35,850 nucleotides of DNA from a virus, in the IMG/VR virus record IMGVR_UViG_3300048823_000040, positions 1 to 35,850 of that record, one strand, 5' to 3'. The notes below the pieces were generated by a model. That model did no database searches. It saw only the letters and a program-made list of their open reading frames with translations, and was not told where the DNA came from. Shown here piece after piece: positions 14,596 to 20,935 of this stretch. A program made the position numbers and the translations under genes. Every line of letters begins with the position of its first letter. The first letter of the stretch is position 1.

Positions 14596-15118
14596 GACCC
14601 CGACTGACAAGAAGCTGAGCGAGAGGTTCGCGGAGGCACGCGACGCCAAGGTCTTTAGCGGCGTGCTGCTTGACGAAGTTCAAGCCGCCCTTCGCGTCGC
14701 CGAGTTCCACCCCTCCGCCGGCGCGTTCAAGCTCCACGATCCCGTTCAGAAGAAATCCGGCGCGTCCTGGCGCGGCAAGGTCGTTGGGTTCTACGCAACA
14801 GGACTGACCCCACGCGGCTACTGCGTCGAGTCGGCGAATGAACCGGGCAGCGTGCAAATCTATCCCGAGGCCGCGCTGGTCGAATGGAAGCCGGAACTGT
14901 CCCACCCCTCCGCCATCCGCGAGGCGGTGGAAGGGGATAGGGAGCGTTGTTCGATCTGCGATGAGATCGTCGAGATTGATGACGAGCGCATTCGTCAGGA
15001 AGAGCGCGGCTTCGTCGATTCACCCGGCGGCTTCGAACACATGGGCGACGTTTGGAACCAAATCAGCAAATGGGCCGCCGCCATCCGCGCGCGGGGAGAG
15101 GAGAAGGGGAATGGCTAA
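14588..15118 (+). CDS. accessory protein with embedded type II (R67/DfrB-like) dihydrofolate reductase domain
   Basis: 176 residues. Residues 49-97 (14732-14878) match the SH3-like core of R67 dihydrofolate reductase: VQKKSGASWRGKVVGFY, TGLTPRGYCVES and PGSVQIYPEAAL. With a constant offset of 23 and no gap, the R67 positions Lys32, Trp38, Tyr46, Thr51, Gly64, Val66, Gln67, Ile68 and Tyr69 are all present (as 55, 61, 69, 74, 87, 89-92). R67 is a homotetramer with one central active site and is insensitive to trimethoprim. Here the core lies between an N-terminal helical segment and a C-terminal REAVEG...AAAIRAR module shared with neighbours. Enzyme activity is untested; the fold could serve another role. 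Confidence 0.85.
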   Translation: MTETPTDKKLSERFAEARDAKVFSGVLLDEVQAALRVAEFHPSAGAFKLHDPVQKKSGASWRGKVVGFYATGLTPRGYCVESANEPGSVQIYPEAALVEWKPELSHPSAIREAVEGDRERCSICDEIVEIDDERIRQEERGFVDSPGGFEHMGDVWNQISKWAAAIRARGEEKGNG

Positions 15119-15527
15119 GTGGTATCTCGGATCAATGAACGACGCCCTGTTCATCATCGACAAGCCGCCTATGCCCGCACCTGACGACACCGGGCCATAC
15201 GAAATGCCGAACGGCCCAAAGCCGATCTCGGCGGCCATCGACGAACGAAACGGCGAACTGATCGTTGCTGCACACAACGCCACCATCGCCACCCTCATCG
15301 CCGCGCTGGAGGAAGCGCGAGGGGCGTTGGAGGTGTTCGCGAAAGTCGGCTCTCTGATTGAGGGTCCATTTGGGCCAGCTCTCTTCGTCGGGCACGACCA
15401 CGCATTCAAATCAGGATGTTCATGGACCGAGAATGGCGAAAAGAAAACCCTGACGTGGGGGCAGTTCCGCCGCGCCCGCGCCACCCTCGCAACCATCAAC
15501 GCAGCGCTGGGGAGGGTGGAGGGATGA
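15111..15527 (+). CDS. accessory protein of unknown function
   Basis: 138 residues from an ATG at 15111 after GGAGAGGAGAAGGGG. It opens MAKWYLGSMNDALFIIDKPP; the middle has a coiled-coil segment IAALEEARGALEVFAKVGSL, and the end TWGQFRRARATLATINAALG is a motif common at the C-terminus of phage early proteins. The aromatic centre (GHDHAFKSGCSWTENGE) resembles no family I know. Coupled by ATGA to the small membrane protein. Confidence 0.7.
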   Translation: MAKWYLGSMNDALFIIDKPPMPAPDDTGPYEMPNGPKPISAAIDERNGELIVAAHNATIATLIAALEEARGALEVFAKVGSLIEGPFGPALFVGHDHAFKSGCSWTENGEKKTLTWGQFRRARATLATINAALGRVEG

Positions 15528-15685
15528 TCGCCGCGCCATCATTCGCGATGCTCGCGTTAGTCGCGGCGCTGTCTTTCAACGCCGCGCTCATTCTCCGGAA
15601 ACGGTGGATGAGAATTGTTGCTGCGTGCTGTGGGACGTTTGAAATTGCTGCGATGATCTTTCTTGCATGGGAGTTGATGACATGA
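15524..15685 (+). CDS. small two-helix membrane protein
   Basis: 53 residues, set by ATGA overlaps at both ends. Two hydrophobic helices (MLALVAALSFNAALIL, then RIVAACCGTFEIAAMIFLAW) are joined by a basic turn RKRWM. Likely inner-membrane. It resembles in size the amber-broken membrane protein at 12267. No function recognised. Confidence 0.7.
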   Translation: MIAAPSFAMLALVAALSFNAALILRKRWMRIVAACCGTFEIAAMIFLAWELMT

Positions 15686-16235
15686 CCCACCCCTCTCACG
15701 CCGCCCTCGTCGAGGAAGTGGCGGCAAAGATTGCCACTCACGATATGTTCGACGAAAGAGAAATTGCCCGCGCCATCCTCTCCCTCATCGCCGCCCGTCT
15801 CGCCGCGTGCGAGAGGGAGAGGGACGAGGCGAAGGCGCGCGAAGCGATGCTAAACGACGAATTTATGACGTCGTCTGCAAACGCCGACGACAAATTAGAA
15901 GTAGTAGAAACTTGCGTTAATGACATCTACTTCATGATGACAGGGCGTTCGTCGGCATGGTCGAACACTTTTGGCCTTCCTGAATTATTCGTTGAGCTTA
16001 AAGAAGTTCGTCGGCTTCTTGGCGACACCATCACCCACCTCACCGCCGAGCTAGACGCGGCGCGGGCTCGGCCGTAGCGAAGGCGAGAGAGGCGCTGGAG
16101 CAAGCGAAGCGTACATTTGAGACTCGTTTAGGGCTGGCTCGAAAGACATTCCGTCTCGACGATCCCGAGGCAGCTAAATCATACGATGCGGTTTGCGCCG
16201 CCCTGGACGCGGTGACGCCAAGCAAGGGAGAGTGA
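15682..16235 (+). pseudogene. accessory coiled-coil gene with a frameshift near 16066
   Basis: The first frame (15682-16077, 131 residues) starts MTHPSHAALVEEVAAKIATH and ends abruptly HLTAELDAARARP at a TAG. The downstream DNA is clearly coding in a different frame: VAKAREALEQAKRTFETRLG, LARKTFRLDDPEAAKSYDAV, then CAALDAVTPSKGE and a TGA at 16233-16235. That second part has no start codon. Restoring one base around 16060-16072 gives a continuous coiled coil and joins the frames. The gene is either inactivated or ends early; the 131-residue product may still be made. Confidence 0.7.
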
Positions 16236-16236
16236 G

Positions 16237-16485
16237 ATGTTCCTAGCGATAATTCTCGCTTCGGGGCTGTCGGTTGGAGACGGGTTCTATCAATGCCAAG
16301 CATCGCATCGATGTATCATGGACCCGTGCGGACTGGTCACTGGATTTCAAGAACCGCACGGCGGAACGGCGTGGACGACCGGCTGCAATATGTCGTTTGG
16401 CATGGGCCAAGTCACGACCGATCCTTATCACAACTCGGCGTGCGCCATAGCGGTAGCAAAGGCTTGTGAGGATGCCACCCCATGA
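16237..16485 (+). CDS. small Cys-rich, possibly exported protein
   Basis: 82 residues with AAGGGAGAG just upstream. The first 13 residues are hydrophobic (MFLAIILASGLSVG), perhaps a short signal or anchor without a positive start. The body has six Cys (YQCQASHRCIMDPCG, TGCNMSFGMGQVT and later CAIAVAKAC), suggesting disulfides. This would be unusual for a cytosolic phage early protein. No family recognised. Coupled by ATGA to the next gene. Confidence 0.65.
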   Translation: MFLAIILASGLSVGDGFYQCQASHRCIMDPCGLVTGFQEPHGGTAWTTGCNMSFGMGQVTTDPYHNSACAIAVAKACEDATP

Positions 16486-16763
16486 CCCATACCGAACGCG
16501 AGGCGCAGGGGCTTTTCGACACGCTCGACGCATCCACTGGCCGCGTGTTGGGACGCGAAACAGCAATGCCGATCTTGCTCGCCGCCCTCACCCGCGCCGC
16601 CGCCCGAGGCCGGGCGGAAGGGATGAGGGAAGCGGCGGAGATCGCCACCGGCGTCGATCAGGAAGACCCAACAGTGGCTGGACATGCGGCGCTGTTCAAA
16701 ACCATCAGCCGCATTCTCGCCCGAGCCGGCACTCTCGACGCGGCAGAGAAGGGGGAGGCGTAG
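16482..16763 (+). CDS. last gene of the early operon, hypothetical
   Basis: 93 residues starting MTHTEREAQGLFDTLDASTG, helical, with the phage-typical GRAEGMREAAEIATGVDQED segment and an ALFKTISRILARAGTLD end. It closes the rightward operon just before the hairpin terminator. Function unknown. Confidence 0.7.
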   Translation: MTHTEREAQGLFDTLDASTGRVLGRETAMPILLAALTRAAARGRAEGMREAAEIATGVDQEDPTVAGHAALFKTISRILARAGTLDAAEKGEA

Positions 16764-16768
16764 ACAAC

Positions 16769-16800
16769 AAAAAAGCCCCGGAGCCGTGAGGCGCCGGGGC
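16769..16800. terminator. hairpin terminator between convergent operons
   Basis: GCCCCGG (16775-16781) pairs with CCGGGGC (16794-16800). An inner GCC/GGC extension closes a GTGA tetraloop. Six A residues (16769-16774) precede it, so on the minus strand the hairpin is followed by TTTTTT: a textbook intrinsic terminator for the leftward late operon ending at 16837. It may also slow rightward transcription, but there is no T-run in that direction. Confidence 0.85.
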
Positions 16801-16836
16801 GGAAGTCTCGTTCTCGGATGGTCGGCTTCTATACGC

Positions 16837-17475
16837 CTATTTCGGCCGATCCTGAGTCTCATTGACCCTTGAACTGATGGCGTCGAGACGGGATATGATC
16901 GCACTCAGCCGTTCGGCAATAGACTTGTCGAAATCGAGGAATCGATTGTCCTGCGTCTTTTCAAAGGCCCCTATCCGGCCTTCGATATTGTCCTTGAACT
17001 CGTCGTGCTCGCGGATGCCGATCTTGTCGCGCGTCAGACCCTCAATCAACTGTGACAGCTTTTCGTCTCGCGAGTGCATATTGCGCCCAAATTCGTCAAA
17101 TTCCTTTGTTGTCACCCGCTCTTTGATATCCGCCGCGTTCTCGCGGATGCTACTGAACGCGGGAACCATGACAAGGCTGCCGATTGTGATCCCAAGAGCG
17201 ACAATCGCCGCTGCCGCCGTTACAAAGGCGAGCCAATTGGTCGGCTTCACCTGCATCTTGGCGTCGATCTTTTCGCTAATCCGCGTCATCTGCTGCGCGA
17301 AAGACGACGACATGTTGTTGATCTGCGTTCCGAGATTGTCGAGGCGCCCATTCACATCGTCGATAGCTCGCTCGGTCCCCCGAACACGCTCGTCAAGAGC
17401 GCCAAGGTCGATGTGGACTTGATCGGCAGGCGGCGGAATGTTTCCCCTCACGTACCTGGGTCTCCTGTCAACCAA
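16837..17475 (-). CDS. membrane-anchored coiled-coil protein, last gene of the late operon
   Basis: 212 residues. An N-terminal coiled coil (DERVRGTERAIDDVNGRLDN) leads to one membrane segment at about 80-108 (NWLAFVTAAAAIVALGITIG and SLVMVPAF). A long C-terminal coiled coil follows (ADIKERVTTKEFDEFGRNMH, IGAFEKTQDNRFLDFDKSIA). The start is a TTG at 17475 behind AAGGGGG; a GTG at 17451 behind AGGAG is possible. It lies downstream of lysis genes and before the terminator. A role as a spanin-like or envelope-attached lysis protein is possible, but no known family is matched. Confidence 0.65.
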   Translation of the reverse strand: MVDRRPRYVRGNIPPPADQVHIDLGALDERVRGTERAIDDVNGRLDNLGTQINNMSSSFAQQMTRISEKIDAKMQVKPTNWLAFVTAAAAIVALGITIGSLVMVPAFSSIRENAADIKERVTTKEFDEFGRNMHSRDEKLSQLIEGLTRDKIGIREHDEFKDNIEGRIGAFEKTQDNRFLDFDKSIAERLSAIISRLDAISSRVNETQDRPK

Positions 17476-17521
17476 TTTAGCCCCCTTCGGCCCTTGGGTC
17501 AGGCCACTTACGATTTCGCCG

Positions 17522-18031
17522 TCAGCTTCGGATTGTACTCACATCCGGATTCTGCTTCGGCTCACCAATCTCCGTCAACGCTGCGCACGCTACCAGGACG
17601 TCACGGGGTGTCGCCAGCCGCACCGTCGCCGGCGCGGCCTTGATGATCTCGGCCGTGAGCAGCCCCGCCGTGATCAGCGCGCTGCAAATCCACGACGGGC
17701 TGTCGGGCCAACTTGGCGCTTCGCCGGTGACGACGCCGTCAGCCATCTCGGCGATTGCGATGACGTCATAAGGCTTGTCGATCTGCGATCTCAGGAACGC
17801 CTCGAAGGCGCGATCGGCCGCCGGCGAGCATGGCACGTCGACGTAGAGGTCTTCGTCGTAGTTGGCGTCGTAGCCGGCGGCGCGCGCCTGAACGCCGCCG
17901 TTGAAATGCGCGCCCAGCAGGGCGCCATCCGCCATCTTGGCCTCGACGTGCTGGTAGCGGAAGCCGAACTCGGCGCCGCGAATGACGCGCGAGACCAGGT
18001 CAGACGACGAGACAAAGCGCAGCGTGATCAT
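17522..18031 (-). CDS. NlpC/P60-like (YiiX-type) papain-fold hydrolase
   Basis: 169 residues. The order SRVIRGAEFGFRYQHVEAKM, LLGAHFNGGVQARAAGYD, FLRSQIDKPYDVIAIAEM, then WICSALITAGLL matches a permuted papain-like family common in phages. The Cys is in WICS, and a His (QHVE) precedes it, as in circularly permuted NlpC/P60 enzymes. It would cut peptide or amide bonds, perhaps in cell wall or lipid substrates. It overlaps its upstream neighbour by ATGA. Confidence 0.75.
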   Translation of the reverse strand: MITLRFVSSSDLVSRVIRGAEFGFRYQHVEAKMADGALLGAHFNGGVQARAAGYDANYDEDLYVDVPCSPAADRAFEAFLRSQIDKPYDVIAIAEMADGVVTGEAPSWPDSPSWICSALITAGLLTAEIIKAAPATVRLATPRDVLVACAALTEIGEPKQNPDVSTIRS

Positions 18032-18294
18032 CGTTTCATTCCGATCCTAGGAGACCGACGTGTTACTGGGAAACTGCCTCGCGGCGGGAGATCAGAAACG
18101 ACCGTCCCGAGGTCGCTGAGGATTCCAAGGATGTTCGTCAAGGTCGGGACGTGTAGGACCACAACGCAGGTGATATCCGAAATCGTCGTCACGATTTGAA
18201 GCGGCAACAGCTTGGGGAAGGCCCCGGCGATCTTGTCCACCGCCGGGTTTACGAGCGCACACCACGTCGCAATAATGACGACGTGCGCAGCCAT
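18028..18294 (-). CDS. hydrophobic hypothetical protein
   Basis: 88 residues. The first 30 residues include MAAHVVIIATWCALVNPAVD and the middle IVTTISDITCVVVLHVPTLT, with weak membrane character. The basic end is RRSPRIGMKR. Coupled to the hydrolase gene by ATGA, and placed four bases after the next upstream gene in the lysis cluster. Possibly membrane-associated; unknown. Confidence 0.6.
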   Translation of the reverse strand: MAAHVVIIATWCALVNPAVDKIAGAFPKLLPLQIVTTISDITCVVVLHVPTLTNILGILSDLGTVVSDLPPRGSFPVTRRSPRIGMKR

Positions 18295-18298
18295 GGCG

Positions 18299-18631
18299 TC
18301 AGCCGCCGGACTTGATAAGCTGCTCGATCTGAAGCACCTTCGACGTTACGTCGATTCCGGGCTGCGTCAGCGTCATGGCGACCGCCGCCGCATCGGCTGG
18401 AATGCCGGTCTCGGTGACGAGCTTCATTTGCAGCGCGGCGACGAGAGCCGGATTCCCCGAGGAAATCAGAATTTGCTGGCAGAGCGCCAGTTCTTCGGTT
18501 TGGCTCGGGTTGGAAATCGCCCCAATCTGATTGAGCACGGTTCCCATGTTGGCGGGAGTGACGCCGACCGCAGTCAGGGCGCTCGTGAGGCCCGAGAGAT
18601 TGGTGGCGAGAGACGACCAATTGAAAGACAT
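18299..18631 (-). CDS. hypothetical helical protein in lysis cluster
   Basis: 110 residues with GAGGAGA upstream. MSFNWSSLATNLSGLTSALT begins a Ser/Thr/Leu-rich helix; the rest is soluble-looking (EELALCQQILISSGNPALVA). No membrane segment is clear and no family recognised. Its place between the holin and hydrolase suggests late expression. Confidence 0.7.
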   Translation of the reverse strand: MSFNWSSLATNLSGLTSALTAVGVTPANMGTVLNQIGAISNPSQTEELALCQQILISSGNPALVAALQMKLVTETGIPADAAAVAMTLTQPGIDVTSKVLQIEQLIKSGG

Positions 18632-18666
18632 TTGCGTATTCTCCTCATTGTGCGCCGAAGCGCGGG

Positions 18667-18858
18667 TTACTTCGTCGGGATGACGGTGCCGGACTGGTTC
18701 GTGATGGCGGACCAGATCGACACAGCCGCCGTGGCGACCGCCGTGGCGATGATCGTGTCCGTGTCCGTCGTTCCAAGCCCGTAATGCGTGGCAAGCGCCA
18801 CGACGCCGGGGATCAGCGCGCGGATGATGCCGCCGATCTGATCGCTATTGGGTAACAT
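18667..18858 (-). CDS. Pam3_gp28-like putative holin
   Basis: 63 residues from an ATG at 18858, behind GAGGAGA. Two hydrophobic helices (IIRALIPGVVALATHYG and TIIATAVATAAVSIWSAIT) are separated by a short acidic turn GTTDTDT, with a polar end GTVIPTK. This is the layout of the small Pam3_gp28 phage holin family, which forms the inner-membrane hole that lets endolysin reach the cell wall. The upstream inverted repeat may affect its translation. Confidence 0.75.
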   Translation of the reverse strand: MLPNSDQIGGIIRALIPGVVALATHYGLGTTDTDTIIATAVATAAVSIWSAITNQSGTVIPTK

Positions 18859-18875
18859 AGTTGCTCTCCTCAGTC

Positions 18876-18911
18876 TCGCCGGGGGAGGAGGATTCCGCGC
18901 GGCCCCGGCGA
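18876..18911 (-). other. strong hairpin just upstream of the holin gene
   Basis: TCGCCGGGG (18876-18884) and CCCCGGCGA (18903-18911) form a perfect nine-base inverted repeat with an 18-base loop, ending about 17 bases before the holin ATG. There is no T-run. It lies in a 147-base gap without a gene (18859-19005) and could limit holin translation or be a partial terminator. Confidence 0.55.
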
Positions 18912-19005
18912 GCAGTCTCCGCGCGGTGTTGGTTAACCACACCTCACACAAATTGGCGGAGGTGGATCTGGATCAGGCGGAAGGTCTGGAACCTGGCTTT
19001 CGCCC

Positions 19006-19221
19006 CTACCGAAACAATGCCGGGTGCGGCAATGTCCCTCCTTCGACCGCCATCAGCAGATAGATCAGGATCAGAATCCCGAACACCGCCCACACCGCCT
19101 TTTCGACGTTCGGCGGAATCGGGAAGAACATGCGGACCGCCCAGAACAGGACGGCGATGATGGCCCCCAAAATTATTACGCCGACAGCGAGCCACAACAC
19201 GCCAATTGCAAGACTAATCAT
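19006..19221 (-). CDS. small two-helix membrane protein, Thivi_2564-like
   Basis: 71 residues with AAAAGGAG upstream. Helix one (LAIGVLWLAVGVIILGAIIA) runs on into FWAVRMFFPIPPNVEKAVW and helix two (VFGILILIYLLMAVEGG). The PIPP turn between helices is typical of a phage lysis-cassette membrane family I know as Thivi_2564. It may act as a second holin or antiholin beside the Pam3_gp28-like protein; that role is inferred from position. Confidence 0.7.
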   Translation of the reverse strand: MISLAIGVLWLAVGVIILGAIIAVLFWAVRMFFPIPPNVEKAVWAVFGILILIYLLMAVEGGTLPHPALFR

Positions 19222-19266
19222 GGCGACACTCCTTTTCTTGCTCGGAGACCGCCGGGCTCGGTTGGC

Positions 19267-19827
19267 TTATTCCGTCGGCGCTTGCATCGCGCAATTCGTC
19301 ACCACACTACCCACCGTCCACAACGCCGGGAAGTCAGCCTTGGCGTATTCCGCCTCGACCATGGCGACGAACTTCGCCCACACGGCCGGATCGGTCGTCG
19401 GATCATTGTGGCCGCCGCCCGCCTGACCGAGGTCGAGATGGCGGCAGAAGCCCGGCCCCGTGCCGCCTTCGGCGAACTTGCACGGGATCTGCAAATGATG
19501 CAGCAGGTAGGCCGTCATCGCCGCCGTCGCCGCCCAGCAGCGATCGTCGATCCCGACCGATTCCTTGCCGGCCATCTCGATCCCGACCGAGCGGGAATTG
19601 AACAGGCAGGCGTGCCACGCCTTCTTGGCGAGGTCGACCATCTGCGTCGCCTCGGTCCCGTCTTCCTTGACGACGTAGTGGGCCGAGACTTGCGATTGAG
19701 CCTGCTCAAACCACGCCACTGCGCCGGCGTACGCGCCTTCGGTGTCGTGAATCACGATTAGATCGACGCGCGCGGTGCGGGCCGAGAAGTTCGGGCTTGG
19801 AGCCCATTTCAGGATTGGAAGCGTCAT
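19267..19827 (-). CDS. N-acetylmuramoyl-L-alanine amidase endolysin (Amidase_2)
   Basis: 186 residues. The Amidase_2/PGRP pattern is clear: DLIVIHDTEGAY with the first zinc His, VSAHYVVKEDGTEATQMVDL, AWHACLFNSRSVGIEMAG, and a late GFCRHLDLGQAGGGHNDPT with the other zinc ligands. It cuts the amide between MurNAc and the stem peptide. No signal peptide is visible, so it depends on a holin. A C-terminal tail of about 40 residues lacks a known wall-binding domain. It overlaps the 58-residue membrane gene upstream by ATGA. Confidence 0.9.
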   Translation of the reverse strand: MTLPILKWAPSPNFSARTARVDLIVIHDTEGAYAGAVAWFEQAQSQVSAHYVVKEDGTEATQMVDLAKKAWHACLFNSRSVGIEMAGKESVGIDDRCWAATAAMTAYLLHHLQIPCKFAEGGTGPGFCRHLDLGQAGGGHNDPTTDPAVWAKFVAMVEAEYAKADFPALWTVGSVVTNCAMQAPTE

Positions 19828-20000
19828 CTGCGTTTTCCTCTATAATCCTCGTAGTCCTCAATCGCGTAGTATACGCCGATGCTGAGCAGCGCGCCCCCGA
19901 AAATGAACGTCGCCCAATCGCCGAAGACCCCATCCGCCCACGCCAGCACCAGCGCGGGGCCGATCAGGAAGGCGGCAAGGGAGATGGCGAGTTTGGGCAT
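19824..20000 (-). CDS. 58-residue membrane protein
   Basis: A short frame fills the gap between the CHAP-like gene and the endolysin: MPKLAISLAAFLIGPALVLA, then WADGVFGDWATFIFGGALLS and IGVYYAIEDYEDYRGKRR. Two membrane helices with a charged tail give a class II holin-like or Rz-like look. GAGGA lies upstream, and the stop overlaps the endolysin start by ATGA. Coupling to the endolysin makes a lysis role likely. Confidence 0.75.
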   Translation of the reverse strand: MPKLAISLAAFLIGPALVLAWADGVFGDWATFIFGGALLSIGVYYAIEDYEDYRGKRR

Positions 20001-20004
20001 AACC

Positions 20005-20616
20005 TTACGTCCTCACGAACACCAGCCCACGGCGCGAGACGACGGCGCGCGCGACGCGGTGCGACCAATTGCCCGACACAATCTCGACCTCGCTCCCGAG
20101 GTCCGCGACGACCACGCCGACATGGTAGGCGTAGCCGCGCCGCCCCATGAACACGGCCAGATCGCCCGGCGCGCCCGAGCCACGCGGCCCGTAGGATAGC
20201 GCCGCGCCAGCCATGCGGCTTGCCAGCGGCGGCTTGCCGGTTGCGCGAAGCCATGCCGAGACGGCGTCGGCGCACCAGGCCCCCGGCAAGCCGGTGAACT
20301 TGCCCGATCCGACGTAGCGCGCCGCCTCGGCGACCAAGTCCGAGCCGGTTCGCCAGGTCGCCACACCAGCGCCCCACGCCGCCTGCACAGCGATAGCCGG
20401 CGCGCCATGCCGCCAGTCAGGGGCATATTGCCTCGGCGCCCACGCGAGCCTCGTTCGGGTGTGACGGCTCGTTCGCGCTGCCGTCTGCTGATGCAAGACC
20501 GGCGCAGCGAAGGATTGGACTGCAGGGCCAGCTCGCCCGTTGGCCTCGGCGGGGGCGGTGAGGCAAAGACATATGAGAGCGGCGACGGCCGCCAGCGAGG
20601 CGCTGAGAAGCTTCAT
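20005..20616 (-). CDS. exported CHAP-like (TIGR02594-type) cell-wall hydrolase
   Basis: 203 residues. A signal peptide (MKLLSASLAAVAALICLCLT, cut after AEA) opens the protein. After a Pro/Arg linker, the domain at about 95-200 reads YVGSGKFTGLPGAWCADAVS with the catalytic Cys, GAPGDLAVFMGRRGYAYHVG with the His, and VEIVSGNWSHRV. This is the TIGR02594/CHAP pattern of peptidoglycan amidases or endopeptidases. The ATG at 20616 gives a proper signal peptide; the longer frame to 20721 does not. Being exported on its own, it may act as an entry or pre-lysis enzyme. Confidence 0.8.
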   Translation of the reverse strand: MKLLSASLAAVAALICLCLTAPAEANGRAGPAVQSFAAPVLHQQTAARTSRHTRTRLAWAPRQYAPDWRHGAPAIAVQAAWGAGVATWRTGSDLVAEAARYVGSGKFTGLPGAWCADAVSAWLRATGKPPLASRMAGAALSYGPRGSGAPGDLAVFMGRRGYAYHVGVVVADLGSEVEIVSGNWSHRVARAVVSRRGLVFVRT

Positions 20617-20620
20617 GGGG

Positions 20621-20935
20621 CTAGAACTCCATGGGGGCAAAAAAACAATAGATAGAGGCGTCGGGACCATTGGCTTCGATCCAAAAGCCCCAGAACTGGC
20701 CGTCTTGGCTGGGCAGCACATGATCGGGAGGGACGACGGTGTTCATCCCTTGGATATGCCAGCCATCGTCTTGAAGGCTTACGGCGTCGGTTGAAAGTAG
20801 GTGCGCATCGGCCTGCCCGCAGCAAGCGTCCTTAACCCATGCCGGAACCGGAACGCCGTCCGCCCAGTAGTCGTGCGCCTGAGCGGGGTGGCTAGCCGCG
20901 ACAAGCGCGAGGATGAGCGCGGCGAGGATTCTCAT
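20621..20935 (-). CDS. exported small protein of unknown function
   Basis: 104 residues with a signal peptide MRILAALILALVAASHPAQA. The mature part reads HDYWADGVPVPAWVKDACCG, then AVSLQDDGWHIQGMNTVVPP and an aromatic Cys-containing end (QFWGFW, IYCFF). Proteins of this kind are seen in Hyphomicrobiales genomes and phages; the function is unknown to me. The ATG at 20935 overlaps the tailspike stop as TGATG. Confidence 0.75.
   Translation of the reverse strand: MRILAALILALVAASHPAQAHDYWADGVPVPAWVKDACCGQADAHLLSTDAVSLQDDGWHIQGMNTVVPPDHVLPSQDGQFWGFWIEANGPDASIYCFFAPMEF

Noticed and set aside
14588-15118. Plasmid- or integron-borne dfrB cassette
   Set aside because: There is no attC-like site or integrase, and the core is fused in frame to phage modules shared with neighbours, so it is not a captured resistance cassette.
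17438-18199. 253-codon plus-strand frame as a late gene
   Set aside because: It runs antisense to the NlpC/P60-like hydrolase with its clear motifs and the ATGA-coupled neighbour.
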